Origin: Curtobacterium sp. ISL-83
GTDB lineage: Bacteria > Actinomycetota > Actinomycetes > Actinomycetales > Microbacteriaceae
NCBI RefSeq assembly: GCF_018613895.1
Contig: NZ_JAGGPH010000007.1
Coordinates: 682,001 to 746,000 of the forward strand
DNA: 64,000 nt
Direction: 5' to 3'
The notes under the pieces are model-generated. The model worked only from the letters and a program-made list of their open reading frames with translations, ran no database searches and was not told where the DNA came from. A program made the translations under genes and the position numbers. Numbering within the stretch: the stretch's first letter is position 1; every line of letters begins with the position of its first letter. Below, piece by piece: positions 25,447 to 35,102 of this stretch.

Positions 25447-28397
25447 GCGGGGCTCCCTCCGGTCGCCCGGCCCGGACTGGAGGCACGGCCCGCGTCACGC
25501 AGGTCCGTCCCGTCGTCCGCGTGGTCGGGTTCCGTGGTGTCGCGGACCGGGACCGTGGCGTCCTCCGTCCGCTGGCGGTCGACCTCGGCGCCGAGGCTCC
25601 GGAGGACGTCGAGCACCAGGCCGATGACCACGAGGTAGACGCCGATGTCGAAGAACGTCGCGGTGACGAACTCGACGTGTCCGAGCACCGGAACCGTCGC
25701 CTCGAAGAACTCGGAGTACAGGGCTTCGCGGCCGAAGGACATCGGGACGATCGCGGTGATCGCCGCGATCGCGACACCGAGTCCGAGCAGCCGCCCGGCC
25801 CGGACCGGTGCGGCGGCACCGAGTTCCGCCGGTCCGCCGGCCAGGTAGCGGGCGGCGAGGGCGATGCCCGCGACGAGGCCGCCGGCGAACCCGCCCCCGA
25901 CCGCGTTGTGGCCGGCGAACAGCAGGTACACGGACAGCACGATGAGCCCGTGGAAGAGCAGTCGGACGACGACGTCGAGGAGGGCCGAGCGGCCCGTCGG
26001 GATCGCGGCACTCGTGGGGAGCCAGGCGCGGGGTTCGCCGTCCGCGCGCTCGTTCGGCACGCGGTCGCGCATGTCCCGGAGGCGGGGGAGCGTGTCCTCA
26101 CGGGAGTTCACGAAGATCAGGCTCGCGACGCCCGTGGCCGCGGCCACGACGACGGTCAGCTCGCCGAGGGTGTCCCACCCGCGGAGGTCCACCAGGGCGA
26201 CGTTCACGACGTTGAGTCCGTGCCCGAAGGACTTGGTCAGCGCGGGCAGGTCCAGCCACAGTTGACGAGCGGTCCGGGCGGAGGCAGCGACGATGACCAC
26301 GACCGCCAGGGTGAGGCCCGCGAGCCCGGCGAACAGCGCGCGCACCACCCGGAAGCGTGACGGGTTCGCGGTGGCGATCCGTGGGGGGAGCCGGCGGAGC
26401 ACGAGCACGAAGGCGATGAGCGTCACGGTCTCGACGACGAGCTGCGTCAGGGCGAGGTCGACGGCGCCGTGCAGGACGAACAGCACCGAGATGCCGTACC
26501 CGGTCACCCCGACGAGCACCGCGGCCGCGAACCGGGTCTTCGCGGTCAGCACGGCGATCGCGGCGACGGACATCACGAGCATCACGGGGACCTGGCCCCA
26601 CGAGTCGGCGAAGCGCACGCGGAACGACCACGGGCCGCCGAGCACCAGGTTCGCGAGTGCGCCGGCGACGAACACCGACAGGATCACGGTGAGGTAGTAC
26701 GGGAGGGACCCGCGCTGCACGCCGGCGGTCAGCCCCGTGGCCACCCGGTCGAGCCCCCGCATGATGCGGCGGTACGTGCCGGAGGCGCTCGGGGAGCCCG
26801 CGAACCGGTGCTGCAGGGCTTCCACGGGACGCCGCAGGGCGAACAGTGCGAGACCGCCCGCCAGCGTCAGCGCGGACAGCCCGAGGGCCGGCTCGAGGCC
26901 GTGCCAGAGCGCCAGGTGCGGGACCTCGCCGCCCGGGATGGCTGCGGCGCGCGCCGCGGGTTCCAGACCGTGTGCGACGAGGGGCGTGAGGAGCCCGAGG
27001 GCCAGCCCGGTGAGGGCCAGCAGCGTGGGCACGACGCCGAGCCCGTGCAGTGCGTGCGGTTCCGTCTGCTCCGCCCCGGGCTTCTGGGCGAAGGCTCCCC
27101 AGAAGAACCGGAGCGAGTACGCCACGGTCAGGACCGACCCGATCGTGACACCGACGAGCGCGAACCAGGCCCACCCGGCGTCCGGACCGTGCAGGGCCTC
27201 CAGGAACCCGGTGAGCACGGCCTCCTTCGCGACGAACCCGATCGTCGGGGGGATCCCGGCCATCGAGACGAGCGCGAGGGCGGCGACCACCGCGAGCCAG
27301 GGCATCCGCCGTCCCAGGCCGCTCAACCGACCGAGGTCGCGGGTGCCGGTCACGTGGTCGATCGCCCCGACGACCAGGAACAGCGTGGACTTGAACGTCG
27401 CGTGGGCCACGAGCAGCACCACACCGCCGAGGGCGATCTCCGGGGTGCCCCATCCGGCGGCGAGCACCAGGAACCCGAGCTGTGCGACGGTCCCGTACGC
27501 GAGCAGGAGCTTCAGGTCGGTCTGTCGGAGTGCCCGGTACCCACCGATCAGCATGCCGAGCACCCCGAGCACGGTGACCGTCTCGCGCCAGCCGCCGAGC
27601 AGGGCGAACGCGGGGGCGAGCCGGGCGACGAGGTAGATGCCGGCCTTCACCATGGCCGCGGCGTGCAGGTACGCACTGACCGGCGTGGGCGCGGCCATCG
27701 CGGCGGGTAGCCAGAAGTGGAACGGCACGATCGCGGACTTGGTCAGGGCACCGAGGAGGACCAGGACGACGGACACCGAGACGAGCGGACCCGGCTGGTC
27801 GATCAGTGCCGGCGCGGCCGCGATGATCCCGGACAACGAGGTCGTGCCGGCCCGCACCGACAGCAGCACGAGCCCGGCGAGCATCGCCAACCCACCCGCC
27901 GTCGTGACCACGAGGGCCTGCATCGCCGCGGCCCGGCTCGCCCGTTTGGCCGCGTCGTGCCCGATGAGCAGGTACGAGAAGACGGTGGTGGCCTCCCACA
28001 GGACGAAGAGCACGATGACGTCGTCCGCGACGACCAGGCCGTACATCGACCCGGCGAAGGCGGTCAGGACCCCGGCGAACCGGCCGGTCCCGGGTTCCCC
28101 GGGTGCGAAGTAGGACGCGCAGTAGACCAGCACGAGCGCGCCGACGATCGACACCACGAGCGCGAGCACCCAGGACAGCGCGTCCATCCGCAGCGCGATC
28201 ACGAGGTCCAGCTGCGGGACCCATCCGGACCGCTCGGTGACGCCCCCGTGCAGCGCCGCGCCGCTCTGGGCGATCGTGACCACCGCTGCGGCCGCCGGCG
28301 CCAGGGCGGCGACGAAGAAGACCCGGCGCCCGAGCAGGGGCGTCAGGGCGGGGACGACGAGGGCGACGATCGCGAACGCGACGAGGACGGTGACCAA
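25443..28397 (-). CDS. mnhA: Mrp antiporter subunit A fused to subunit B
   Basis: 984 residues. Residues about 1-500 are the NuoL-like antiporter module (LWEATTVFSYLLIGHD, KSAIVPFHFWLPAAMAAPTP, HATFKSTLFL), about 610-720 the DUF4040/MrpA C-terminal part, and about 820-960 an MnhB domain (FHGLIVLSVYLLFAGHNAVGG pattern, FFDIGVYLVVIGLVLD). There is no separate mnhB gene, so six genes give all seven subunits. Start TTG at 28397 is inferred from a strong GGAGGT site 6 nt upstream. First gene of the operon. Function: Na+/H+ exchange for pH and salt homeostasis. Confidence 0.94.
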   Translation of the reverse strand: MVTVLVAFAIVALVVPALTPLLGRRVFFVAALAPAAAAVVTIAQSGAALHGGVTERSGWVPQLDLVIALRMDALSWVLALVVSIVGALVLVYCASYFAPGEPGTGRFAGVLTAFAGSMYGLVVADDVIVLFVLWEATTVFSYLLIGHDAAKRASRAAAMQALVVTTAGGLAMLAGLVLLSVRAGTTSLSGIIAAAPALIDQPGPLVSVSVVLVLLGALTKSAIVPFHFWLPAAMAAPTPVSAYLHAAAMVKAGIYLVARLAPAFALLGGWRETVTVLGVLGMLIGGYRALRQTDLKLLLAYGTVAQLGFLVLAAGWGTPEIALGGVVLLVAHATFKSTLFLVVGAIDHVTGTRDLGRLSGLGRRMPWLAVVAALALVSMAGIPPTIGFVAKEAVLTGFLEALHGPDAGWAWFALVGVTIGSVLTVAYSLRFFWGAFAQKPGAEQTEPHALHGLGVVPTLLALTGLALGLLTPLVAHGLEPAARAAAIPGGEVPHLALWHGLEPALGLSALTLAGGLALFALRRPVEALQHRFAGSPSASGTYRRIMRGLDRVATGLTAGVQRGSLPYYLTVILSVFVAGALANLVLGGPWSFRVRFADSWGQVPVMLVMSVAAIAVLTAKTRFAAAVLVGVTGYGISVLFVLHGAVDLALTQLVVETVTLIAFVLVLRRLPPRIATANPSRFRVVRALFAGLAGLTLAVVVIVAASARTARQLWLDLPALTKSFGHGLNVVNVALVDLRGWDTLGELTVVVAAATGVASLIFVNSREDTLPRLRDMRDRVPNERADGEPRAWLPTSAAIPTGRSALLDVVVRLLFHGLIVLSVYLLFAGHNAVGGGFAGGLVAGIALAARYLAGGPAELGAAAPVRAGRLLGLGVAIAAITAIVPMSFGREALYSEFFEATVPVLGHVEFVTATFFDIGVYLVVIGLVLDVLRSLGAEVDRQRTEDATVPVRDTTEPDHADDGTDLRDAGRASSPGRATGGSPA

Positions 28398-28558
28398 CGG
28401 GCACCTCCTCGGGGTCGGGCTGCAGTCCGGCTCACTGGGTCCTCACAGCCTACGAAGCGCTCGATGTGGAGAACCTGAACGGCCGGACAGGAAGCCCGAT
28501 GCCCGGTCCGACCTCGTGCCCACTCTGCTCGGCCGGTGCCCGGTCTGTCCGCCCGGCG

Positions 28559-29311
28559 TCAGCGACCGTGCGCGCGTGCCGGGATCTGCGTCGCGAGCTT
28601 GCCGCCGGAGACGTCGAGCAGCGTGCCGGTGATGTAGCCCGAGGCGTCGCTCGCCAGGAAGACGAGCAGGTCCGCGACGTCGTCCGGCGTCTCCCAGCGC
28701 CGGAGCGACAGCGTGTCGAGCAGCCGGTCCTGGGCGTCGGCGGGCATCGTCGCGAAGCCGTTCATCGCGGTCGGCACCATGCCGGGCGCGTACGCGTTCA
28801 CGGTGATGTCCCACGGCCCGAGCTCGGACGCGAGCACGCGGGTGAACTGCACGACGGCGGCCTTGGAGGCGGCGTACGCGGCACTGCCGACGCTCGGGAT
28901 GATGGCGGCGAAGGACGCGGCGTTGATGATGCGACCCCGTCCGGCAGCCTGCATCACGGGCGCGACGGCCTGGCTCATCAGGAACGTGCCACCGAGGTTG
29001 ACGTCCATGCACCGGCGCCAGGCGTCCCACGTCAGGTCGGCGACGGTCCCCTCGACGTTGATGCCGGCGTTGTTCACCAGGACGTCGATCGTCCCGTGCC
29101 GCTCGACCACGGCCTGCACGGCCGACCGCACGGAGTCCGGATCGGCGACGTTGCAGACCACCTGGTCGACGCCGTCCTGCGGTGCGTCGAAGGCGAGGTC
29201 GAGTGCGACGACGCGGCAGTGCTCAGCGACGAACCGCTCGGCGATCCGCAGCCCGATGCCGCGCGCTGCTCCGGTCACGACCACCGCGCGGTCGGTCAGG
29301 TCGAGGTGCAT
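28559..29311 (-). CDS. SDR family oxidoreductase (sugar/polyol dehydrogenase-like)
   Basis: 250 residues, classical SDR: TGAARGIG cofactor motif, LVNNAGINVEG, INAASFAA and YAASKAAVVQF active site, VNAYAPGMVPTAM. ATG at 29311 has GGGAG 6 nt upstream. Divergent from a second SDR gene followed by a FadR-type regulator and an SMP-30 lactonase, which suggests oxidation of an aldose or sugar acid. Exact sugar unknown; D-arabinose, fucose, rhamnose or gluconate-like substrates are candidates for this kind of cluster. Confidence 0.87.
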   Translation of the reverse strand: MHLDLTDRAVVVTGAARGIGLRIAERFVAEHCRVVALDLAFDAPQDGVDQVVCNVADPDSVRSAVQAVVERHGTIDVLVNNAGINVEGTVADLTWDAWRRCMDVNLGGTFLMSQAVAPVMQAAGRGRIINAASFAAIIPSVGSAAYAASKAAVVQFTRVLASELGPWDITVNAYAPGMVPTAMNGFATMPADAQDRLLDTLSLRRWETPDDVADLLVFLASDASGYITGTLLDVSGGKLATQIPARAHGR

Positions 29312-29388
29312 CGTCGCTCCCGTCGTCAGGTGCCGTCATCGGCGGCCCGAGTGTCCGTGATCAGGGCCCGGGTCCCGTGACTCCCAAT

Positions 29389-29399
29389 AGGCATACCAT
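29389..29399. promoter_or_regulatory. Candidate FadR/GntR operator overlapping a leaderless -10
   Basis: AGGCATACCA (29389-29398), i.e. TGGTATGCCT on the other strand, resembles the TnGTnnnACnA half-site pattern of FadR-subfamily GntR proteins. TACCAT (29394-29399) ends 6 nt before the ATG at 29406, so binding would block the promoter. Confidence 0.5.
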
Positions 29400-29405
29400 T
29401 CAAGC

Positions 29406-30128
29406 ATGGCAGCCAAGCGGGTGCTCTGGGTCACTGGTGGGGGAAGCGGCATGGGCGCCGCCGTCGCGGTCCGGGCCGCTCGCGAGGGATGGACGATCGC
29501 GCTCAGCGGCCGACGACCTGACCGACTGGAGCAGGTGGCCACCGCGGTCCGCGACGTGGGCGGGACCGCACAGGTCCTGCCGCTCGACGCGACCGACGCC
29601 CACGCGACCGCATCGGCGCGGGATGCCCTCGTCGCCGAGCACGGGCGGATCGACGCACTCGTGCTCGCCGCCGGGCTGAACCACCCGCAGCGCCGCTGGG
29701 ACGACCAGACACTCGTCGACTTCCGCGCCATCGTCGACACGAACCTGACGGCGGTCGTCACCGTGGTCGACGCCGCGTTGCCCGTGCTCCGGGAGTCCGG
29801 TGGTGTCGTGGTGGTGGTGTCCTCGTACGCCGGGTGGTCCTTCCAGCCGGGCGCCGGGGTGGCGTACTCGGCGAGCAAGACCGCGCTCGGGTCCGTCGTG
29901 CGCACGCTCAACCAGCAGGAGGCGCCGCACGGCGTCCGTGCCACCCACCTGTGCCCCGGCGACGTCGCCACGGACTTCCTCGACCAGCGCCCGGTGGTCC
30001 CCGACGCCGCTGCCCGCGAGGTGATGCTCACACCCGAGGACATCGCGTCGACGGTCTCGTTCGTGCTCGGTGCACCGCCGCACATGCGGATCGACGAACT
30101 CGTGGTCAGCCCGGTGGCCCAGCGGTGA
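29406..30128 (+). CDS. SDR family oxidoreductase
   Basis: 240 residues. Cofactor motif TGGGSGMG, VLAAGLNHP in place of NNAG, active site VSSYAGWS and YSASKTAL. It looks like a dehydrogenase of the sugar-acid or 3-oxoacyl type. Leaderless start at 29406. Its stop overlaps the regulator start (GTGA), so regulator and enzyme are coupled. Acts with the divergent SDR and the downstream lactonase. Confidence 0.86.
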   Translation: MAAKRVLWVTGGGSGMGAAVAVRAAREGWTIALSGRRPDRLEQVATAVRDVGGTAQVLPLDATDAHATASARDALVAEHGRIDALVLAAGLNHPQRRWDDQTLVDFRAIVDTNLTAVVTVVDAALPVLRESGGVVVVVSSYAGWSFQPGAGVAYSASKTALGSVVRTLNQQEAPHGVRATHLCPGDVATDFLDQRPVVPDAAAREVMLTPEDIASTVSFVLGAPPHMRIDELVVSPVAQR

Positions 30129-30784
30129 CGAGCACCTTCGACCGCGTGCTCGACGAGCTCGGTGCCGCGATCGTGCACGACCTGCTGCCTGTGGGCTCCC
30201 GCCACAGCATCGAGTCCCTCACGGAGCGGACCGGCGCGAGCCGGAGCATCGTCCGTGAGGCGGTCCGCGTCCTCGTCGGCCTCGGCCTGTGCGCCGCCCG
30301 GCGTCGGGTCGGCGTGGTCGTCCGACCACTCTCCGGGTGGGACCTGACCGATCCGCGGGTCATCGGGTGGCGGCTCGACGGGCCCGAACGAGCGCGGGTG
30401 CTCGACGACCTCCGAGCGCTCCGCCGCGCCGTCGAACCGGCGGCTGCGGCCGCCGCGGCGCAGCGCGTGTCGGACGGTGGTCCCGACGGCGGACTGGAGG
30501 CGCTGCTCGCGTCCGCCGACCGGCTCGCCACCGTCGCCGGTCCGGACGACGCAGCCACGTTCCTCCAGGCCGACCGGGAGCTGCACCGCAGCATCCTGGC
30601 CCTGTCCGGGAACGGTCTGTTCGTGCACCTGGGCCGCGTCGTCACGCGGGCACTCGACGAGCGGGCCGACGTCCGCCCGGACGTGCAGGACGTCGAGCTG
30701 CACGTGACGCTCGCCCGGGCGGTCGCTGGAGGCGATGTGCACGGTGCGGCAGCGACCATGACCGAGATCATCGACCGCACCTGA
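30125..30784 (+). CDS. GntR family regulator, FadR subfamily
   Basis: 219 residues: winged helix N-terminus (residues about 1-70; SIESLTERTGASRSIVREAVRVL) and FadR-type C-terminal helical bundle (FCD domain) with likely metal ligands in DRELHRSILALSGN and the later DVELHVTLARAV. GTG start coupled to the preceding SDR. Probably represses both divergent SDR genes and the lactonase until a sugar acid binds. Confidence 0.9.
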   Translation: MTSTFDRVLDELGAAIVHDLLPVGSRHSIESLTERTGASRSIVREAVRVLVGLGLCAARRRVGVVVRPLSGWDLTDPRVIGWRLDGPERARVLDDLRALRRAVEPAAAAAAAQRVSDGGPDGGLEALLASADRLATVAGPDDAATFLQADRELHRSILALSGNGLFVHLGRVVTRALDERADVRPDVQDVELHVTLARAVAGGDVHGAAATMTEIIDRT

Positions 30785-30802
30785 CCCGCTCGAAGGAGAG
30801 CC

Positions 30803-31672
30803 ATGCAGATCACCGACCTCATCCCGGACCCGACCGCACTGGAGCGCATCGCGACCGGCAGCACCTGGGCGGAGGGGCCGTGCTGGATCCCGGAGACCCG
30901 GACGCTCCGCTGGTCCGACATCCCCGGCGACCGGATCCGGCAGTGGCACGCCGCCACCGGGGACGTCACGGACTACGCCACCGGCGTCGAGTTCACGAAC
31001 GGCCGCACGCTCGACCGCGACGGCAGCGTCGTGCAGTGCTCCCACGGCCTGCGGCGGGTCGAGCGCGACCGGGACGGCGTCGTCACCACCATCGCGGACG
31101 GGTGGGGCGGTGTCCGGCTGAACTCCCCGAACGACGTCGTCGTCGCCCGGGACGGCAGCGTGTGGTTCACCGACCCCGCCTACGGCATCACGCAACCCCG
31201 CGAGGGGCACCCCGGCGAGCGCGAGTACGGCGACCACTGGGTGTTCCGCTGCGGGCCGTCCGGCGAGGACCTCCGCCCCGTGGTGCTCGACCTCGACGAG
31301 CCGAACGGGCTGGCGTTCGACCCGTCCGAGCACCTGCTCTACGTCGCGAGTTCGTCGGCCGAGGAACCGGTGATCCGCGTGTACGAGCGGGACGGCGTCC
31401 GCGTGAAGAACGGTCGTGTGTTCGCGCGGCTCGACGCGGGCGAGGGCGTGCCGGACGGCATCCGAGTCGACGTGCACGGCAACGTGTGGTCCTCGTCGCA
31501 CCGCGGTGTCGTGGTGTTCGCGCCCGACGGCACGCGCCTGGGCGACATCCCGGTGCCCGAGGTCGTCGCGAACCTGTGCTTCGGCGGGGACGACGGCACG
31601 ACGCTGTTCCTCGCCGCGACGACGTCGGTGTACCGGATCGCGACGAGCACCGGGGACGCCGCCCAGCGCTGA
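30803..31672 (+). CDS. SMP-30/gluconolactonase family lactonase
   Basis: 289-residue six-bladed beta-propeller. Seen: WAEGPCWIPETRTLRWSDI (metal-ligand Glu in first blade), SPNDVVVARDGSVWFTDPAYG (Asn-Asp ligands), DEPNGLAF, and PDGIRVDVHGNVW (the last metal Asp). Hydrolyses sugar lactones made by the dehydrogenases next to it. GAAGGAGA sits 5 nt before the ATG at 30803. End of the operon. Confidence 0.92.
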   Translation: MQITDLIPDPTALERIATGSTWAEGPCWIPETRTLRWSDIPGDRIRQWHAATGDVTDYATGVEFTNGRTLDRDGSVVQCSHGLRRVERDRDGVVTTIADGWGGVRLNSPNDVVVARDGSVWFTDPAYGITQPREGHPGEREYGDHWVFRCGPSGEDLRPVVLDLDEPNGLAFDPSEHLLYVASSSAEEPVIRVYERDGVRVKNGRVFARLDAGEGVPDGIRVDVHGNVWSSSHRGVVVFAPDGTRLGDIPVPEVVANLCFGGDDGTTLFLAATTSVYRIATSTGDAAQR

Positions 31673-31686
31673 ACTCCCGGACATGA

Positions 31687-31714
31687 CATTGCAATGTAGA
31701 ATTTCATTGCAATC
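31687..31714 (+). promoter_or_regulatory. Tandem CATTGCAAT operator overlapping a -10 box
   Basis: CATTGCAATG (31687-31696, a perfect palindrome) and CATTGCAATC (31705-31714) are 18 bp apart and flank TAGAAT (31697-31702), a good -10. AT-rich island in GC-rich DNA, 21 nt before the glycosyltransferase start. Strong candidate for a repressor site; its regulator is not identifiable here. Confidence 0.65.
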
Positions 31715-31734
31715 GTCAGGTCGAGAGGGAGTCC

Positions 31735-32877
31735 ATGTCCAAACGCGTCGCCGTCATCGGAACCCGGGGGTACCCCTCGTACTACGGAGGCTTCGAGACG
31801 GCGGTGCGTCGCCTGGCGCCTGCGCTGGCCGATGCGGGGTGGGACGTCACCGTCTACGGTCGCCCGGGGCAGGAACGCCTGGACGACCCGGGCCTCGACC
31901 CGAGGATCACCCGGCGCGTCACGGCCGGGGCGGAGTCGAAGTCGCTCTCGACGCTCACGTACGGGTTGACCGCGGTGCTCGACGCCCTCCGCCGTCGCCC
32001 GGACGTCGCCCTGGTGATGAACTGCGCGAACGGCTACTGGCTGCCCCTGCTCCGTCTGGCCGGGATCCCCACCGTGGTGAACGTCGACGGCATCGAGTGG
32101 GAGCGCGCGAAGTGGGGACGTCTGGCGAAGTGGGTGTTCCGCACCGGGGCACGGCTGACCGCACGGTTCGCCGATCGCCTCGTGTTCGACGCCGAAGCGA
32201 TCGCGGAGTACTGGTGGCGCGAGTTCGGCCGGACCGGCGTGGTGATCCCGTACGGAGGCACGGAGTCCGAGCCCCTGCCCCTGCGCGTCGAGGACGCGCA
32301 CCTCGCCGACCGCCCGTTCGCGCTCGTCGTGGCACGGTTCGTGCCGGAGAACACCGTTCCGGAGTTCCTCACCGCCGCCAGGGGGATCGCCGCGTCCCAC
32401 CCGGTCGTGATCGTCGGGTCGACCGGGTACGGGGGTGCGCTCGACGAGCAGGCGGCCGCGCTCGCCGCCGAGCACCGGGACCTGCACTGGCTGGGTCACG
32501 TCGCGGACGACGAGCGGCTCCTCGCACTGTGGCAGCACGCGGGTGCCTACTTCCACGGCCACAGCGTCGGGGGGACGAACCCGGCGCTGGTGCAGGCGAT
32601 GCACTGCGGGGCGCCGACCGTGGCACGGGACACCGTCTACAACCGTGAGGTGCTGACCGGCACCGGAGCGCCGTTCGTCCCGCCGGAACCCGAGGCGATC
32701 GCGGAGGCGGTGGACGACCTCCTGCGGGACCCCGACCGCCAGGCCCGGCTCCGGTCGGCCGTGCGCCGACGAGCACGATCGGACTACACGTGGGCGGGGG
32801 TCTGCGCCGCGTACGAGCGCACGCTGGCCGAACAGCTCGACGGCGCCGTCCGGGAGGGCGTGGCGGGCGTATCCTGA
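31735..32877 (+). CDS. Glycosyltransferase family protein (DUF1972 N-terminus)
   Basis: 380-residue GT4-like glycosyltransferase. N-terminal VAVIGTRGYPSYYGGFETAV is the DUF1972 signature found in rhamnosyl-/galactosyl-transferases of exopolysaccharide synthesis; the C-terminal Rossmann half has HGHSVGGTNPALVQAMHCGAP with the nucleotide-sugar-binding region. Cytoplasmic, acting at the membrane. GAGAGGGAG precedes the ATG. Unlike usual, it is not in a polysaccharide cluster; it lies between a lactonase gene and an rRNA methylase gene, with its own operator-bearing promoter. Confidence 0.9.
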   Translation: MSKRVAVIGTRGYPSYYGGFETAVRRLAPALADAGWDVTVYGRPGQERLDDPGLDPRITRRVTAGAESKSLSTLTYGLTAVLDALRRRPDVALVMNCANGYWLPLLRLAGIPTVVNVDGIEWERAKWGRLAKWVFRTGARLTARFADRLVFDAEAIAEYWWREFGRTGVVIPYGGTESEPLPLRVEDAHLADRPFALVVARFVPENTVPEFLTAARGIAASHPVVIVGSTGYGGALDEQAAALAAEHRDLHWLGHVADDERLLALWQHAGAYFHGHSVGGTNPALVQAMHCGAPTVARDTVYNREVLTGTGAPFVPPEPEAIAEAVDDLLRDPDRQARLRSAVRRRARSDYTWAGVCAAYERTLAEQLDGAVREGVAGVS

Positions 32878-32884
32878 GCCGGCC

Positions 32885-34054
32885 ATGCAGTGCGACTACT
32901 TCGACCGCGGGGTGTGCCGCTCCTGCACGCTGATGGGTCAGGCGTACGCGGACCAGGTCCTGGACAAGGAGCTCCGCACGCGGGAACTCCTGCACGAGGC
33001 CGTCGACGCCGCGGGTGGCCCGGGCGCCGTCGAGTGGCTGCCAGCCGTGACCAGCCCGGAGTCCGGGTACCGGAACAAGGCGAAGATGGTCGTCGGCGGG
33101 TCGGTGCAGCACCCGACGATCGGCATCCTCGACCACCGGCAGCGTGGCGTGGACCTGCGGCACTGCGGGATCTGCACGCCGGGGATCCGGCAGGCGCTGC
33201 CGATCCTGGCGGACTTCGTGCGGGCCTCCGGGCTGATCCCGTACGACGTCCCTGCCCGCCGCGGGGAGCTGAAGTACGTCCTCGTGACCGAGTCCCCGGA
33301 CGGCGAACTCCTCGTGCGCTTCGTCCTGCGTTCCAAGGGGCAGCTCCCGCGCCTCCGACAGCACCTCGGGGCGCTGCGACAGGCGCTGCCGAACGCCGTC
33401 GTCGTCACCGCCAACCTGCTGCCCGAACACAAGGCCGTCACCGAGGGTGAGCGCGAGGTCGTGCTGACGGAGCAGGAGACCCTCCCGATGCGTCTCGCTG
33501 CGACGCCGTCCACGCGGGCGCCGACGATGCACCTGCGGCCACAGAGCTTCTTCCAGACCAACACCCACGTGGCGGCCCAGCTCTACGCGCAGGCCTCGGA
33601 CTGGATCGACGAGGTGGACCCGGCATCGATGTGGGACCTCTACTGCGGTGTCGGCGGGTTCGCGCTGCACGCTGCCCGTCCCGGCCGTCGGGTGACCGGC
33701 ATCGAGACGAGCCGCGAGGCGATCCGGTCGGCCGGCCAATCGGCGCGCGAGGCCGGGCTCGCCGACCTCCGCTTCGCCGCCGACGACGCGACCGAGCACG
33801 CGCTCCGTGCGCGGGGCGGCGCGGTCCCGGAACTCGTCGTCGTGAACCCGCCGAGGCGTGGCATCGGCGACGTCCTGGCGACCTGGCTCGAGGACTCCGA
33901 CGTGCAGCACGTCGTCTACTCCAGCTGCAACCCGGTGACCCTCGCGCGGGACCTCGCGCGGATGCCGTCCATGCGGTTGCGGCGGGTCCGGGTGCTCGAC
34001 ATGTTCCCCCAGACCGGCCACCTCGAGGCCGTCACGCTCCTGTTCAGATCGTGA
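32885..34054 (+). CDS. rlmC: 23S rRNA (uracil-5)-methyltransferase, RlmC/RumA family
   Basis: 389 residues, SAM-dependent m5U methylase. An N-terminal iron-sulphur-type cysteine set (Cys3, Cys11, Cys14 and Cys94) replaces the TRAM domain, as in RlmC (RumB). Catalytic region: LRPQSFFQTN, WDLYCGVGGFAL (SAM site), VVNPPRRGIG, and nucleophile Cys in VYSSCNPVTLARDL. TATCCT 9 nt before the ATG may be its promoter inside the end of the glycosyltransferase gene. RlmC (U747) is preferred over RlmD by size and N-terminus. Confidence 0.9.
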   Translation: MQCDYFDRGVCRSCTLMGQAYADQVLDKELRTRELLHEAVDAAGGPGAVEWLPAVTSPESGYRNKAKMVVGGSVQHPTIGILDHRQRGVDLRHCGICTPGIRQALPILADFVRASGLIPYDVPARRGELKYVLVTESPDGELLVRFVLRSKGQLPRLRQHLGALRQALPNAVVVTANLLPEHKAVTEGEREVVLTEQETLPMRLAATPSTRAPTMHLRPQSFFQTNTHVAAQLYAQASDWIDEVDPASMWDLYCGVGGFALHAARPGRRVTGIETSREAIRSAGQSAREAGLADLRFAADDATEHALRARGGAVPELVVVNPPRRGIGDVLATWLEDSDVQHVVYSSCNPVTLARDLARMPSMRLRRVRVLDMFPQTGHLEAVTLLFRS

Positions 34055-35034
<980 letters not shown>

Positions 35035-35050
35035 TCGGACCCGATCGAAC

Positions 35051-35087
35051 ACGAACGCCCTGTGACCCGTGGTCGCAGGGCGTTCGT
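35051..35087. terminator. Terminator between rpf and LCP gene
   Basis: Perfect 12-bp arms ACGAACGCCCTG (35051-35062) and CAGGGCGTTCGT (35076-35087), 13-nt loop. Serves both convergent genes. Confidence 0.85.
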
Positions 35088-35102
35088 CGTGCGTGGGCGC
35101 GA

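Noticed and set aside
26098-28404. Second long minus-strand frame in mnhA
   Set aside because: Same strand, other frame, Arg-rich; the mnhA frame has helices and conserved residues.
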